In this document: one piece after another, positions 46,852-56,932 of the stretch | How positions within the stretch are numbered: position 1 is the stretch's first letter | How the letters are laid out: the number at the start of each line of letters is the position of its first letter | NCBI RefSeq assembly: GCF_023920105.1 | Contig: NZ_CP083693.1 | Location: 761,001-825,000 of the forward strand | Length of the DNA: 64,000 nt | DNA from: Bartonella taylorii | GTDB taxonomy: Bacteria; Pseudomonadota; Alphaproteobacteria; Rhizobiales; Rhizobiaceae | Direction of reading: 5' to 3' | Notes under the pieces: model-generated | The model's database searches: none | Told to the model about the DNA's origin: nothing | What the model saw: the letters and a program-made list of their open reading frames with translations, nothing else | Position numbers and translations under genes: made by a program

Positions 46852-47991
46852 TTATCTATTACTGATAATTTGAGAAAAAAACAATAGAAAATCATCAATA
46901 TCTTTAGACGTTGTGCACCGTCCTATTGAAATGCGAATTGCTCCATTTGGTACATGATGCCCCATTGCTTCCAAAACTTTGCTTTGTTTTACTTTTCCCG
47001 AAGAACAAGCAGAACCAGCAGATACAGAAAACCCAGCCAAATCAAAACCAATTTGCAGAGTTTCAGCTTTTATATTGCACACAGTGAAATAAGTTGTGTT
47101 TGGCAAACGCTGAACTCTTTTGCCAAAAATTTCAACATCACTACGCATTTTCTGTATTCCATCTTCTAATTTATTACGTAAACACATTAGCTGCTTTATC
47201 TCTTCTTGGGTGAAACAATCAGCCATCGCTGCTCCAAAAGCAGCAATAAGCGGTAATGCTTCTGTTCCTCCACGTAAACCTTTTTCTTGCCCTCCTCCCA
47301 CAATAAGAGGATGTGGCATCAAAAGGTTCCCACATGAAACAAAAGCACCTACTCCTTTAGGTCCGCCAATTTTATGCGCAGATAGTATAAAAAAATCCCC
47401 TCCCATCTGATTAATATCAACAAAACTTTTGTCTACATATTGTGTCAAGTCAACAATAAGAATGCCTCCAGAATCCCGAACAATAGTAGCTATTTCTTTT
47501 ACTTGTTGAATAACACCAGTTTCACCATTTGCAGCTTGAATAGCAACAAGAGGTAGGCCTTTTGTTTTATCGTGAACCCGTAAGAGAGAGGTTAATTTAT
47601 CTTGTTGAATGAGACCATCTTGATCAACAGCAACCGTGCTGATGCATTCTTTAGAAAAACGTCCCCCTTCTGCAACAGATGGATGTTCAGTAGCGCCAAT
47701 GTAAAGATGAGAAAATTGAACTTTAGAGCTCCCCATGTTATAAAAAGGTGTTAATAAAGTCATCGCTGCTTCACTCGCACCAGATGTAAATACAACATGA
47801 TCTGGATGTGTGTGGAGATTTTTAGCGATTTGTCGACGCGCTTTTTGTAATAAAGCTTTAGCAGCACGTCCTTCTGCATGAACAGATGACGGATTACCAA
47901 AGATCTCTAAGGCTTCCAGTAATGCCACCCGTGCAGTTTTCTTGAGCGGTGTTGTCGCATTATGATCAAAATATCGGCGTCTTACAACCAT
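46852..47991 (-). CDS. Cysteine desulfurase, NifS/IscS group
   Basis: A 379-residue group I cysteine desulfurase. It begins VVRRRYFDHNATTPLK, has the PLP Lys in LSAHKIGGPKGVGAF and the catalytic Cys in VSAGSACSSGKV. The longest frame opens with TTG at 48003; the ATG at 47991 is chosen. It is upstream of sufB in the same direction, so this locus encodes two desulfurases of different groups, the usual arrangement in Rhizobiales. Either may serve tRNA thiolation as well as cluster assembly. Confidence 0.92.
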   Translation of the reverse strand: MVVRRRYFDHNATTPLKKTARVALLEALEIFGNPSSVHAEGRAAKALLQKARRQIAKNLHTHPDHVVFTSGASEAAMTLLTPFYNMGSSKVQFSHLYIGATEHPSVAEGGRFSKECISTVAVDQDGLIQQDKLTSLLRVHDKTKGLPLVAIQAANGETGVIQQVKEIATIVRDSGGILIVDLTQYVDKSFVDINQMGGDFFILSAHKIGGPKGVGAFVSCGNLLMPHPLIVGGGQEKGLRGGTEALPLIAAFGAAMADCFTQEEIKQLMCLRNKLEDGIQKMRSDVEIFGKRVQRLPNTTYFTVCNIKAETLQIGFDLAGFSVSAGSACSSGKVKQSKVLEAMGHHVPNGAIRISIGRCTTSKDIDDFLLFFSQIISNR

Positions 47992-48151
47992 TTTACATAA
48001 CAATCATTCATCTTATGCATTGATTAAAAAAATAGTGCAATTTTCTTGAAAAATGCACTTAAAAAAGAATATTTAGTGATTAACTAAGAGATTCTATGGT
48101 AAAAGTCGACTAAGGTCAATAAGAGCCTTTATAGCATTTAAGGAGCATTTA

Positions 48152-48832
48152 ATGCCAGAAATTATTTTTAATGGTCCTGCAGGTCGGCTGGAAGGACGTT
48201 ATCAACCTTCACAACAAAGAAATGCACCAATTGCGATTATTTTACATCCTCATCCCCAATTTGGTGGAACAATGAACAACAAAATTGTTTATGATCTCTT
48301 TTACATGTTCCAACAACGTGGCTTTACGACATTACGTTTTAACTTTCGTGGTATTGGTCGTAGCCAAGGCGAATTTGATTATGGAATAGGAGAACTTTCA
48401 GATGCTGCGGCTGCACTCGATTGGGTGCAAACACAGCACCCTGATTCTAAAAATTGCTGGGTGGCAGGATATTCATTTGGTGCTTGGATTGGTATGCAGC
48501 TTTTAATGCGCCGACCGGAAATAGAGGGCTTTATATCTGTTGCTCCTCAACCTAATGTTTACGATTTTTCATTTCTTGCCCCTTGCCCTTCCTCTGGGCT
48601 TATTATTCACGGCGATATCGATAAAGTTGCTCCCCCAAAAGATGTACAAACGCTTGTAGATAAATTAAAAACACAAAAAGGTATTACCATTACACAAGAA
48701 ATACTAGAAGGTGCTAATCACTTTTTTAGCGGGCGCAATCAAGAGCTTATTGAACGATGCGCACAATATTTAGACAATCATATTATAGGTGAATTCCTCA
48801 CTCCTCCCCCTGAAATACTTTCACTTACTTAA
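48152..48832 (+). CDS. Alpha/beta hydrolase, COG2945 type
   Basis: A 226-residue alpha/beta hydrolase of the COG2945 type. HPHPQFGGTMNNKIVYDL (about 31-48), the nucleophile GYSFGAW (about 112-118), the Asp in IIHGDIDKVAPP and His in GANHFFSGR form the expected triad. GGAG lies 8 bases before the ATG. It is divergent from the desulfurase and its substrate is unknown. Confidence 0.88.
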   Translation: MPEIIFNGPAGRLEGRYQPSQQRNAPIAIILHPHPQFGGTMNNKIVYDLFYMFQQRGFTTLRFNFRGIGRSQGEFDYGIGELSDAAAALDWVQTQHPDSKNCWVAGYSFGAWIGMQLLMRRPEIEGFISVAPQPNVYDFSFLAPCPSSGLIIHGDIDKVAPPKDVQTLVDKLKTQKGITITQEILEGANHFFSGRNQELIERCAQYLDNHIIGEFLTPPPEILSLT

Positions 48833-48874
48833 AAGCGCTAGAAATTTATAAAAAATGAAAAAAGCCTTTCTGAT

Positions 48875-48897
48875 AAGAAGGTGCCTTCTTGTTTTTT
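48875..48897 (+). terminator. Rho-independent terminator after the COG2945 gene
   Basis: AAGAAGG/CCTTCTT hairpin with a tight loop followed by GTTTTTT (T-run 48892-48897), 42 bases past the hydrolase stop. Confidence 0.7.
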
Positions 48898-49152
48898 ACA
48901 CTGTTTTCTAGCTTTTATATCCCCACATGCATTTAAGAAGAAAAACAGTACCTTCTCTCTCAATGAGAAGAATGTTTCCCTAAAATATACAAGCAAAATA
49001 GTAATCTTTCATTGCCAATATTTCCTGTCTCTTGTGAGATACTCATTATTTATGGTAGAGAGAGTGCACTAACGACCCATTATATAAACGAATGCAATAT
49101 TAGTCAGGAAATAAAATTCGTGCTTGCCTTTAAATCTGATTTTTTACACATT

Positions 49153-50373
49153 ATGAGCGAACGTGGCTTTATTCACCAAATTTCGGATGAAAAAGGCTTA
49201 GATGATCTTTTTTCAAAAGAAGTTGTAAGCGCTTATATTGGATTTGATCCTACAGCATCAAGTCTACATGCCGGAAGTCTTCTTCAAATTATGATGCTTT
49301 ATTGGTTACAAAAAACCGGACATCGCCCCATTGCTTTGATGGGTGGAGGAACAGGGTTGATCGGCGATCCTTCTTTCAAAGATGAAACGCGACAACTTCT
49401 GACACAAGATGATATTGCTTCAAACATCGCTAGTATTAAAAAGGTATTTGCTCACTATTTAACCTTTGGTGATAAAAATAACGATGCATGCATTGTCAAT
49501 AATGCTGAATGGTTATGCAATTTGAACTACTTAGAATTTTTGCGTGATGTAGGAAAACATTTTTCAGTCAACCGTATGTTGTCGTTTGATTCTGTCAAGC
49601 TGAGACTTGAACGTGAACATTCTTTGTCATTCTTAGAGTTTAATTATATGATCCTACAAGCTTATGATTTTGTTGAACTTTATAAGCGCTATGGTCTTCG
49701 TATGCAAATGGGTGGCTCTGATCAATGGGGCAATATTATCAACGGAATTGAGTTAGGACATAGGTTAGGAACAATGCAATTATATGCATTAACTTCACCA
49801 TTGCTGACAACTTCTTCCGGTGCAAAAATGGGTAAGTCATTGAATGGTGCCGTATGGCTTAATGCAGACATGCTTTCGCCTTATCAATTTTGGCAATATT
49901 GGCGCAACACAGAAGATGCTGATGTTATACGATTTTTAAAGCTTTATACCACATTGCCAATGGATGAGATTCTTAAGCTTTCTACATTGCAAGGGACTGA
50001 AATTAACGAAGCAAAGAAAATTCTTGCAACAGAAATTACAGCAATGTTGCATGGACGTAATCTTGCAGAAGCAGCAGCAGAAACCGCTCGTAAAACTTTT
50101 GAAGAAAAAGCACACGGGGAAAATCTTCCAACTGTTGATATTAATACAGCAAAATTAAAAACAGGTGTTGGCTTACTAACTCTTTTAGTACAAGCAGGAT
50201 TAGCCAAATCTAACAGTGAAGCGCGCCGACATGTTCAAGGCGGAAGTGTGCGTATCAATGATAAAATCATTGAAGATGAAACACATCTTGTTTTTGAAGA
50301 AGATGTCAACATATCAGGAATGATTAAACTTTCCTTCGGTAAGAAAAAACACGTGATACTGAAACCAGTATAA
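49153..50373 (+). CDS. tyrS: Tyrosyl-tRNA synthetase
   Basis: A 406-residue class I TyrRS. The HIGH-like motif is in [15 protein letters not shown] (about 33-47), the Tyr-binding region includes [16 protein letters not shown], the KMSKS-like motif is [12 protein letters not shown], and an S4 domain closes the protein (about 345-406). The frame is open back to 49012, but the ATG at 49153 starts the conserved [15 protein letters not shown]. The ribosome binding site is weak. Confidence 0.95.
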   Translation: MSERGFIHQISDEKGLDDLFSKEVVSAYIGFDPTASSLHAGSLLQIMMLYWLQKTGHRPIALMGGGTGLIGDPSFKDETRQLLTQDDIASNIASIKKVFAHYLTFGDKNNDACIVNNAEWLCNLNYLEFLRDVGKHFSVNRMLSFDSVKLRLEREHSLSFLEFNYMILQAYDFVELYKRYGLRMQMGGSDQWGNIINGIELGHRLGTMQLYALTSPLLTTSSGAKMGKSLNGAVWLNADMLSPYQFWQYWRNTEDADVIRFLKLYTTLPMDEILKLSTLQGTEINEAKKILATEITAMLHGRNLAEAAAETARKTFEEKAHGENLPTVDINTAKLKTGVGLLTLLVQAGLAKSNSEARRHVQGGSVRINDKIIEDETHLVFEEDVNISGMIKLSFGKKKHVILKPV

Positions 50374-50550
50374 TTCTTTGTCTTCTTTCTCTAATTTTTA
50401 TGTTCTTTTGTTACGTGATAATATCTTGATGCTTATGACTTTTCACACGAACTTTCTTTTCTCAATTCAACCTTTATGATATAAAGTTGAAGAGTGACTT
50501 CTTCTCCGTATTTTTATACGCAATGCTTACGAAAAAAAGAAAGACAAAAA

Positions 50551-51033
50551 ATGACAAGATTGATGAAAGGCTCCTCTGCTCCTAATTTTGATTTACCACG
50601 CGATGGTGGAGGGAAATTATGTCTTTCTGATCTTCAAGGAAAAATCGTTGTTTTATATTTTTATCCGAAGGACGATACTAGTGGGTGCACGAGTGAAGCG
50701 ATTGATTTTACCAGATTGAAAAAAAAATTTGATGAAATCGGAGTTGTTATTATTGGAATATCTCCAGATAGTATTCGAAAACATGATAAATTCAAAACAA
50801 AACACGCGCTTGATATCATCCTTGTTTCCGATGAAGAAAAAACGACACTTGAGGCTTACGGTGTTTGGGTTGAAAAAAGCATGTATGGGCGCAAATATAT
50901 GGGTGTTGAACGAAGCACTTTTCTGATTGATACAACTGGAAAAATAGCAGAAGAATGGCGTAAAGTTAGCGTACCTAGACATGCCGAAGAGGTGTTAGCT
51001 GCTGCTGCGCTTTTACATCGTAATGATTTATAA
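50551..51033 (+). CDS. bcp: Peroxiredoxin, Bcp/PrxQ type
   Basis: A 160-residue thiol peroxidase. YFYPKDDTSGCTSEAIDF holds the peroxidatic Cys (about 46), and the PrxQ resolving Cys five residues later is absent (Ile), so a one-Cys or intermolecular mechanism is likely. The longest frame begins with GTG at 50494; the ATG at 50551 (MTRLMKGSSAPNFDLP) gives the normal N-terminus. It detoxifies hydroperoxides in the cytoplasm. It is monocistronic and converges with prfB. Confidence 0.9.
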   Translation: MTRLMKGSSAPNFDLPRDGGGKLCLSDLQGKIVVLYFYPKDDTSGCTSEAIDFTRLKKKFDEIGVVIIGISPDSIRKHDKFKTKHALDIILVSDEEKTTLEAYGVWVEKSMYGRKYMGVERSTFLIDTTGKIAEEWRKVSVPRHAEEVLAAAALLHRNDL

Positions 51034-51163
51034 GTTTTGTTATTCGAGCGGCTATAAGGCGTAAGAACCACCCTCCCATAGGCTTTAATGAATTTGGGTA
51101 TATGGATTGAATTTAATACACAAAGTGATGAACTTATAAGATCTTAAAAAAGATTGTATCTGA

Positions 51164-52292
51164 TTAATCAGTATCTTCAATTTCTTGGCCTTTTCCATAA
51201 AGGCGTTGAGCAAGTGTTGCTTCTATAAATGCATCTAAATTTCCATTAAGTACAGATTGTGGATCAGTATTTTCAACACCTGTGCGTAAATCTTTGACAA
51301 GCTGATAGGGTTGAAGAACATAAGATCTAATTTGATGTCCCCACCCGATTTCTGTTTTAGAAGCTTCAACAGCATTTGTTTCTTCTTCTCTCTTTTTGAG
51401 TTCTTCTTCATAAAGTCTTGCCCGCAACATCGACCACGCAGTTGCCCGATTTTTATGTTGAGAACGCTCCGTTTGACATTGTACAACAATACCTGTTTTT
51501 ATATGCGTAATGCGCACTGCGGAATCTGTCGTATTGACATGCTGCCCTCCAGCTCCTGATGCACGATATGTATCAATACGAACATCTGCTTCTGAAACAT
51601 CAACTTCAATATTATCATCAATGACTGGATAAACCCAAATGCTTGCAAAAGAGGTATGGCGCTTTGCATTCGAATCAAATGGCGAAATACGTACCAAACG
51701 ATGAACACCTGATTCTGTTTTCAACATACCATAAGCGTTATGCCCTTTTACAAGAATAGTCGCTGATTTTATTCCTGCTTCTTCTCCATCGTGAATTTCT
51801 AATATCTCAACCTTCATTTTATGCTGTTCAGCCCAGCGCGTATACATGCGTAATAACATAGAAGCCCAATCTTGGCTTTCCGTGCCTCCTGCACCAGCAT
51901 GAACTTCCAGATAAGTATCATTCGGATCGACTTCTCCGGAAAGAAGCACATCAATTTGTCTCTTATCTATCTCACTCTTAAGATTACGTATTGAATTTTC
52001 TGCATCAGTGATAATTTCGATATCACTTTCCTCTTCACCCATCGCGATTAACTCAATGCACTCTTCGAGTGTTTTTGTAAATGAACGAATGCCATTGATT
52101 GAATCATCAAGATGTTGACGTTCACGCATCATATCTTGCGCTTGTTGTGCATTATCCCAAAGTGTTGGATCTTCTGCTTTTTGATTGAGATATTCGAGAC
52201 GTTTTAGCGACTGATCCCAGTCAAAGATGCCCCCTTAGCAACTTAATTGCTTTTTGGATTTCATCGACTAATGTTTCTATTTCTGCTCGCAT
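51164..52292 (-). CDS. prfB: Peptide chain release factor 2 with programmed +1 frameshift
   Basis: RF2 encoded in two overlapping frames. The ATG at 52292 opens a 23-codon frame (MRAEIETLVDEIQKAIKLL...) ending at an in-frame TGA (52223-52221). A +1 shift there joins the main frame, which continues DWDQSLKRLEYLNQK down to 51164, total 375 residues. RF2 features are SPFDSNAKRHTSF (the SPF tripeptide that reads UGA/UAA) and SGAGGQHVNTTDSAV (GGQ, peptidyl-tRNA hydrolysis). The intact uninterrupted frame alone would begin only at 52132 and lack domain 1. It precedes mrcA in reverse order with respect to transcription. Confidence 0.95.
52220..52238 (-). promoter_or_regulatory. RF2 autoregulatory +1 frameshift site
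   Basis: The minus-strand sequence AGGGGGCATCTTTGAC has the canonical elements: an internal Shine-Dalgarno (AGGGGG), three bases, then CTT TGA C. When RF2 is scarce the ribosome pauses at TGA and slips +1 on CTT, continuing at GAC. Confidence 0.95.
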
Positions 52293-52479
52293 AACTTAAC
52301 ACTATAGTTTTTATTTTTAAACGATCTTTTTAGTTTATCCTTTTTAGGCATTTTATACATACTTATAGATTGTAAAAATGAACAACATGGTTTCATCAAT
52401 CTATTTACCGTAGCTACTTACGAAAAAACAGATAAAAACATTTGCCTCCGCCACTTATGTCAAGGGATTCTTTTATCGA

Positions 52480-54945
52480 TTAATACAACCCACCCGTACC
52501 ACTTTCAAGAGCCTTGTTGACCTGTGGAGAAGTTGTTCCTGAAGGTACACCTTCTTGAAAAGAATCCGTACTACCAATTACCTGGTATATATCAGCAGGT
52601 CCAGTCCCTGGCTTAAATGCTTCTATAATGACATCATGATCTCCCCTTTCCGCGAGCATGCCTGTCTTACGATTAATAGGCATTAAAATCATACCCTCTG
52701 GCATCTTAAATGGTACATCTGGTTTTCCTTTCAGAGCTTCTGCCATAAATTCACCAAAAATAGGTGCTGCCAATGAACTTCCTGTTCCGTTGTATCCTAA
52801 CGGTGCTGGTTGATCGTAACCAACAAAAATACCAACGACAAGATCAGGAGTAAAACCCATAAACCATACATCTTTAGAATCATTGGTAGTTCCTGTTTTA
52901 GCGGCAATATGTCGATTGAGGTAACGTAAACGTGCAGCTGTACCGCGCTGGACAACTCCTTCCATCATTGATGTAATCTGATAAGCTGTCATAGGGTCAA
53001 GAACTTGATCTCGCTCATCAAGCAATGTAGGCTCACTTTGATTATCCCATGACTGAGCATGACAATTTTCACAGATACGATCATCATGACGATAAATCGT
53101 TTTCCCATAACGATCTTGAATTCTATCTATCAGAGAAGGCTTAATAGAGCGCCCCCCATTGGCAATAACTGAATAGGCTGTAACCATACGTAAAACTGTT
53201 GTTTCAGCAGCTCCTAAGGCCATGGGTAGATAAGGCTGCAATTTATCTACAATACCAAAACGCTCTGCATATTCAGCTACAAGAGGCATTCCCATATCAT
53301 AGGCAAGTCGTATTGTCATAAGATTACGGGAATATTCAATGCCATAACGCAGCGTTGAAGGTCCTGCAAATGTACCACCATAATTTTTAGGTTGCCAAAC
53401 TTCACCATTATATTGGCGAATTTCGATGGGACCATCTAAAACAACTGATGCTGGTGTATATCCATTATCGAGTGCCGCTGCATACACAAAAGGTTTGAAA
53501 GCAGAACCAGGCTGACGATAAGCTTGTGTTGCACGATTAAATTCAGATGCAGCAAAAGAAAATCCTCCTACCATTGCAAGAACACGCCCTGTATGAGGTT
53601 CCATAACAACAACTGCACCTTCGACCTTTGGAATTTGTTGTAAACGATAAATGTTGTTTGTGTTGGATACTTTTTCAACAAAAATTACATCTCCAACTTG
53701 CAGGACATGAGATAGATACTGAGCAACTCTTCGAGAGCCATTTTCTTTTATAACATTTAATGCCCATTTTGAATCGGCTTCAGATAAAATAGCAGTTTCC
53801 CGTTTTTTTGATAATAAACCTGAGGCTTCACGCTCTGGCTGTAAACCAATCTCTACTTTATTGGCATTAGTAGAGAGAACAACGGCTAAACGCCATTCAG
53901 GAACATCACTTAGCCCTGTGATATTTGCAAGTTCTACACCCCAATCATCTTTCTTATCAATATGATCATAAGCTCCCCTCCAACCTTGTAAATGATCAAA
54001 TTTAATTAACCTATTGTGTAAAGCTCTCCGCGCAAGAAATTGCAAATGTGGATCAAGCGTTGTACGAATTGAAAGACCACCTTCGTAAAGTGTTTTAGCT
54101 CCATAACGATACATTAAACGGCGACGCACTTCTTCAGTAAAATATTCAGCAGCAAAAACATAACTATCACTACCACGCATCGTTGCTCCTAAGGGATTCG
54201 CTTTAGCTTTTTCACCTTGTTCACGCGTTATATATCCATTTGCAATCATGCGATCTATAACCCAATTGCGCCGACTAATAGCACGTTTTGTATTTTTAAA
54301 TGGATCATAATTCGCCGGACCTTTTGGAAGAGAAGCCAAATAAGCACACTGTTCTAAAGTAAGTTCATTGACAGATTTATTGAAATAAGTCAAAGAAGCT
54401 GCTGCGATACCATAAGTGCCACGACCGAGATAAATTTCGTTGAGATAAAGCTCAAGAATATGATCTTTTGAATAGGTCTTTTCAATACGCATCGCCAGAA
54501 TAGCTTCTTTTAATTTACGCTCTAATGTTGTTTCTGAATTTAAAAGGAAGTTTTTAGCGACTTGTTGTGTAATGGTTGACGCCCCTTCTGGGCGTTTTCC
54601 AGAACCAATGTTTCGGATATTATTGATTAAAGCTCTAGAAAGCCCTTCGGGATCTAAACCGAAATGATGATAAAAATTTTTGTCTTCAGCAGAAATAAAA
54701 GCCTCTTTAAGAATCTTTGGTATTGACTGAATTGGTAAATAGAGACGATGTTTTGTTGCAAACTCTGCCATAAGCCTACCATCAGCAGCATGGACGCGAG
54801 TCATTACAGGCGGTTCATAGAGCGAAAGAATTTCATAATCAGGAAGCGTATTTTCCTGCTCCTTTGCTATTGCCCCCTGTTTCATTGTTTCCAAAAACCC
54901 AAGAATAATAACAAAACTAAGAAGATATCTAAAAAAAATCATCAT
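52480..54945 (-). CDS. mrcA: Penicillin-binding protein 1A
   Basis: An 821-residue bifunctional class A PBP. An N-terminal membrane anchor (about 5-20) is followed by a GT51 glycosyltransferase domain with SAEDKNFYHHFGLDPEG (about 89-105), ASTITQQVAKNFLL and KEAILAMRIEKTYSKDHILE. The transpeptidase domain has GSAFKPFVYA (SxxK), EYSRNLMT (SxN) and AAKTGTTNDSKDVW (KTG). It polymerises and cross-links peptidoglycan at the outer face of the inner membrane. It is the second gene of the amiC-mrcA-prfB run. Confidence 0.95.
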   Translation of the reverse strand: MMIFFRYLLSFVIILGFLETMKQGAIAKEQENTLPDYEILSLYEPPVMTRVHAADGRLMAEFATKHRLYLPIQSIPKILKEAFISAEDKNFYHHFGLDPEGLSRALINNIRNIGSGKRPEGASTITQQVAKNFLLNSETTLERKLKEAILAMRIEKTYSKDHILELYLNEIYLGRGTYGIAAASLTYFNKSVNELTLEQCAYLASLPKGPANYDPFKNTKRAISRRNWVIDRMIANGYITREQGEKAKANPLGATMRGSDSYVFAAEYFTEEVRRRLMYRYGAKTLYEGGLSIRTTLDPHLQFLARRALHNRLIKFDHLQGWRGAYDHIDKKDDWGVELANITGLSDVPEWRLAVVLSTNANKVEIGLQPEREASGLLSKKRETAILSEADSKWALNVIKENGSRRVAQYLSHVLQVGDVIFVEKVSNTNNIYRLQQIPKVEGAVVVMEPHTGRVLAMVGGFSFAASEFNRATQAYRQPGSAFKPFVYAAALDNGYTPASVVLDGPIEIRQYNGEVWQPKNYGGTFAGPSTLRYGIEYSRNLMTIRLAYDMGMPLVAEYAERFGIVDKLQPYLPMALGAAETTVLRMVTAYSVIANGGRSIKPSLIDRIQDRYGKTIYRHDDRICENCHAQSWDNQSEPTLLDERDQVLDPMTAYQITSMMEGVVQRGTAARLRYLNRHIAAKTGTTNDSKDVWFMGFTPDLVVGIFVGYDQPAPLGYNGTGSSLAAPIFGEFMAEALKGKPDVPFKMPEGMILMPINRKTGMLAERGDHDVIIEAFKPGTGPADIYQVIGSTDSFQEGVPSGTTSPQVNKALESGTGGLY

Positions 54946-55098
54946 CGAAACGGTTATCGCTTTCTTCAGAATTTATCAAAGAAAAAACACGTTATCTCAC
55001 CAGAACTAAGCGGATACTACCATTAGCCCGAGATAAAGAAAAAACTGTTTTCTATTTTTACCTAGAAGTTCGTATTGATACTCTATTTTCTCACAAAT

Positions 55099-56277
55099 TT
55101 AAAGAGGCTGCATAATTTTCTGCCTATACTCAGCAAATTGACGAATAGAATGAGCAATAGACGCAGCCATTTGTTTTCTCCATTGGGGATTGTTTAATAG
55201 TTTCTCATCCTCTTTATTTGATAAATACCCTATTTCTATCAAGACAGAGGGTATATCTGAAGCCCTTAAAACTTGAAAGTCAGCATACCGATGAGGATTG
55301 TTTATCAGATTGATATTACTCTTTGATAAATTTGAGATAACACTATTAGCAAAATTCACCGAAAATGCATGTGTTTCACGTCGGGTAAGATCAATTAAAA
55401 TATCTGTAACTTCAAGCGATTCATCTGCAGGAAAACCATCAAGCAGATCAACTCTATTTTCACTTTCAGCTAAAGATTTTGCAATCGCATCAGACGCTTT
55501 GTCTGATATGGTATACACGGTAGCTCCACGAAGAGAATGTACATTAATGGTATCTGCATGAATGGATATAAGAAGATCAGCACCAAATTCTTGCGCTTTT
55601 TTAACTCTCTCACTTAATCTTAAAAAGACATTAGAGTCTCGTGTTAAAGAAACGGTGATATGAGAATCTTTTTTTAATTCATCTCGCAAAACACGTGCAA
55701 AGGCTAGTGTTATATCTTTTTCTAAAATGCCAGTAATGCCTCGTGCACCACCGTCAATTCCACCATGACCAGGATCAAGAATAACACGAAAATTACGATT
55801 TTGCATGAGTTGTGTTTTTGTATCTAAATTGGCTTTTTGCTGTTTTTTTAATATATTATCAAATTTTTCTTGAGTACTTTTACTGATATCAATCAGCAAT
55901 TGCCATAAACCATTTTCTAATTTTTGTATTGTACTTTTTTCAACAATAAAAGCAATTTTGCTCGTTAAAATAATGCGTGAAGTTCGTATATCAGAGAAAC
56001 CGTAACGCACATCTAATAACATGCTTGATAATCTACTCTGTTTCTTTAAAGATGTACTTTGCGCTGAAAAATCAACTGTAGGTAAATTAATAACTAAACG
56101 CGCAGGTTTATCCAAAATCTGCAAACGAACATTTGGTTCAGCATTCAAAATCGCAATAATACGCGTGTGTGAACTATCACCAATAGTTCGAAAATCGACA
56201 AGTTTCAAGGAATCTGCAGCTTGGATATTTGTTAGGAATATAAAAAAAAATAATAAATAATATGAGATGTACAACAT
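55099..56277 (-). CDS. amiC: N-acetylmuramoyl-L-alanine amidase
   Basis: A 392-residue periplasmic amidase that cuts the bond between MurNAc and the stem peptide, mainly at the septum. A signal peptide (about 1-20, MLYISYYLLFFFIFL) is followed by an AMIN domain (about 25-125) and an Amidase_3 domain with zinc ligands in VILDPGHGGIDGGARG, Glu in LEKDITLAF, His in SIHADTIN and catalytic Glu in VLIEIGYLSN. The frame opens at 56334, but the ATG at 56277 has GGGA upstream and starts the signal peptide. It is upstream of mrcA and divergent from rne. Confidence 0.9.
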   Translation of the reverse strand: MLYISYYLLFFFIFLTNIQAADSLKLVDFRTIGDSSHTRIIAILNAEPNVRLQILDKPARLVINLPTVDFSAQSTSLKKQSRLSSMLLDVRYGFSDIRTSRIILTSKIAFIVEKSTIQKLENGLWQLLIDISKSTQEKFDNILKKQQKANLDTKTQLMQNRNFRVILDPGHGGIDGGARGITGILEKDITLAFARVLRDELKKDSHITVSLTRDSNVFLRLSERVKKAQEFGADLLISIHADTINVHSLRGATVYTISDKASDAIAKSLAESENRVDLLDGFPADESLEVTDILIDLTRRETHAFSVNFANSVISNLSKSNINLINNPHRYADFQVLRASDIPSVLIEIGYLSNKEDEKLLNNPQWRKQMAASIAHSIRQFAEYRQKIMQPL

Positions 56278-56932
56278 AATATCCCAACAAGCTATTTTTG
56301 GCTTTTTGGTAGAAAACCCTCTTATCATAAGCAAAATACTCTATATTCTATATTAGCACCAACTTATCTTAACCGTGTAAAAAAATGCATAAAATTTATG
56401 TTTTTCAATTGAATTTTTCCACTTTTAATACCCAAATAATACCCCAAAAAACGAAATTACGGCAATAAAGAGATTATAATGATCGGTATTTATATTGTTA
56501 CTTGCCAAAATCATGATATCAACATAAAAGAACATTTACGCTTCCTAGTCTATAGTAACCATTTAAATTATCTGTAGTCCATATTAAGTTATCTTTAGAA
56601 GGTTTATTGCATGTTACATATTTAGGCTTTTTGTGGATGAAATTTTTTATGTCACAAAAGCTAGGATTGCGTTATTTAAGATTCGCTGGTTCGGATATCC
56701 GAACTATTTTAAAGATTGTTTTACCGGAGACTTGCAAAAATTATGAGTCATACAAAACAGATGGAGATGATGATAAAAAATGCTGTAAGTGCAATCATGC
56801 ATCTGCACGTAGTTTCCCGTTCTGTTTTGCTGGTACCTCCCTTTTATGGCAGACAGCCTCTTACGTTTTCGGATAGTAACATTATTGTTTGTCTGAATAA
56901 AGTCGCGCATGTCGCCTTCAGGATTATAACTT
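56278..56932. other. Divergent intergenic region amiC / rne with long rne leader
   Basis: About 650 bases, long for this genome. It holds a perfect 16-bp palindrome at 56689-56704 and a compact inverted-repeat-rich stretch (56740-56900). Long 5' leaders that control rne are known in other proteobacteria; a similar role is inferred. An 89-codon frame at 56607-56876 has no protein-like features. Confidence 0.5.
56689..56704. repeat. Perfect 16-bp palindrome in the rne leader
   Basis: GTTCGGATATCCGAAC, symmetric about its centre, 229 bases upstream of the rne start. It may be an operator or a hairpin in the leader. Confidence 0.8.

Noticed and set aside
56607..56876. 89-codon plus-strand ORF in the amiC/rne intergenic region
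   Set aside because: Composition is not protein-like, there is no ribosome binding site, and it overlaps the rne leader palindrome; treated as non-coding.
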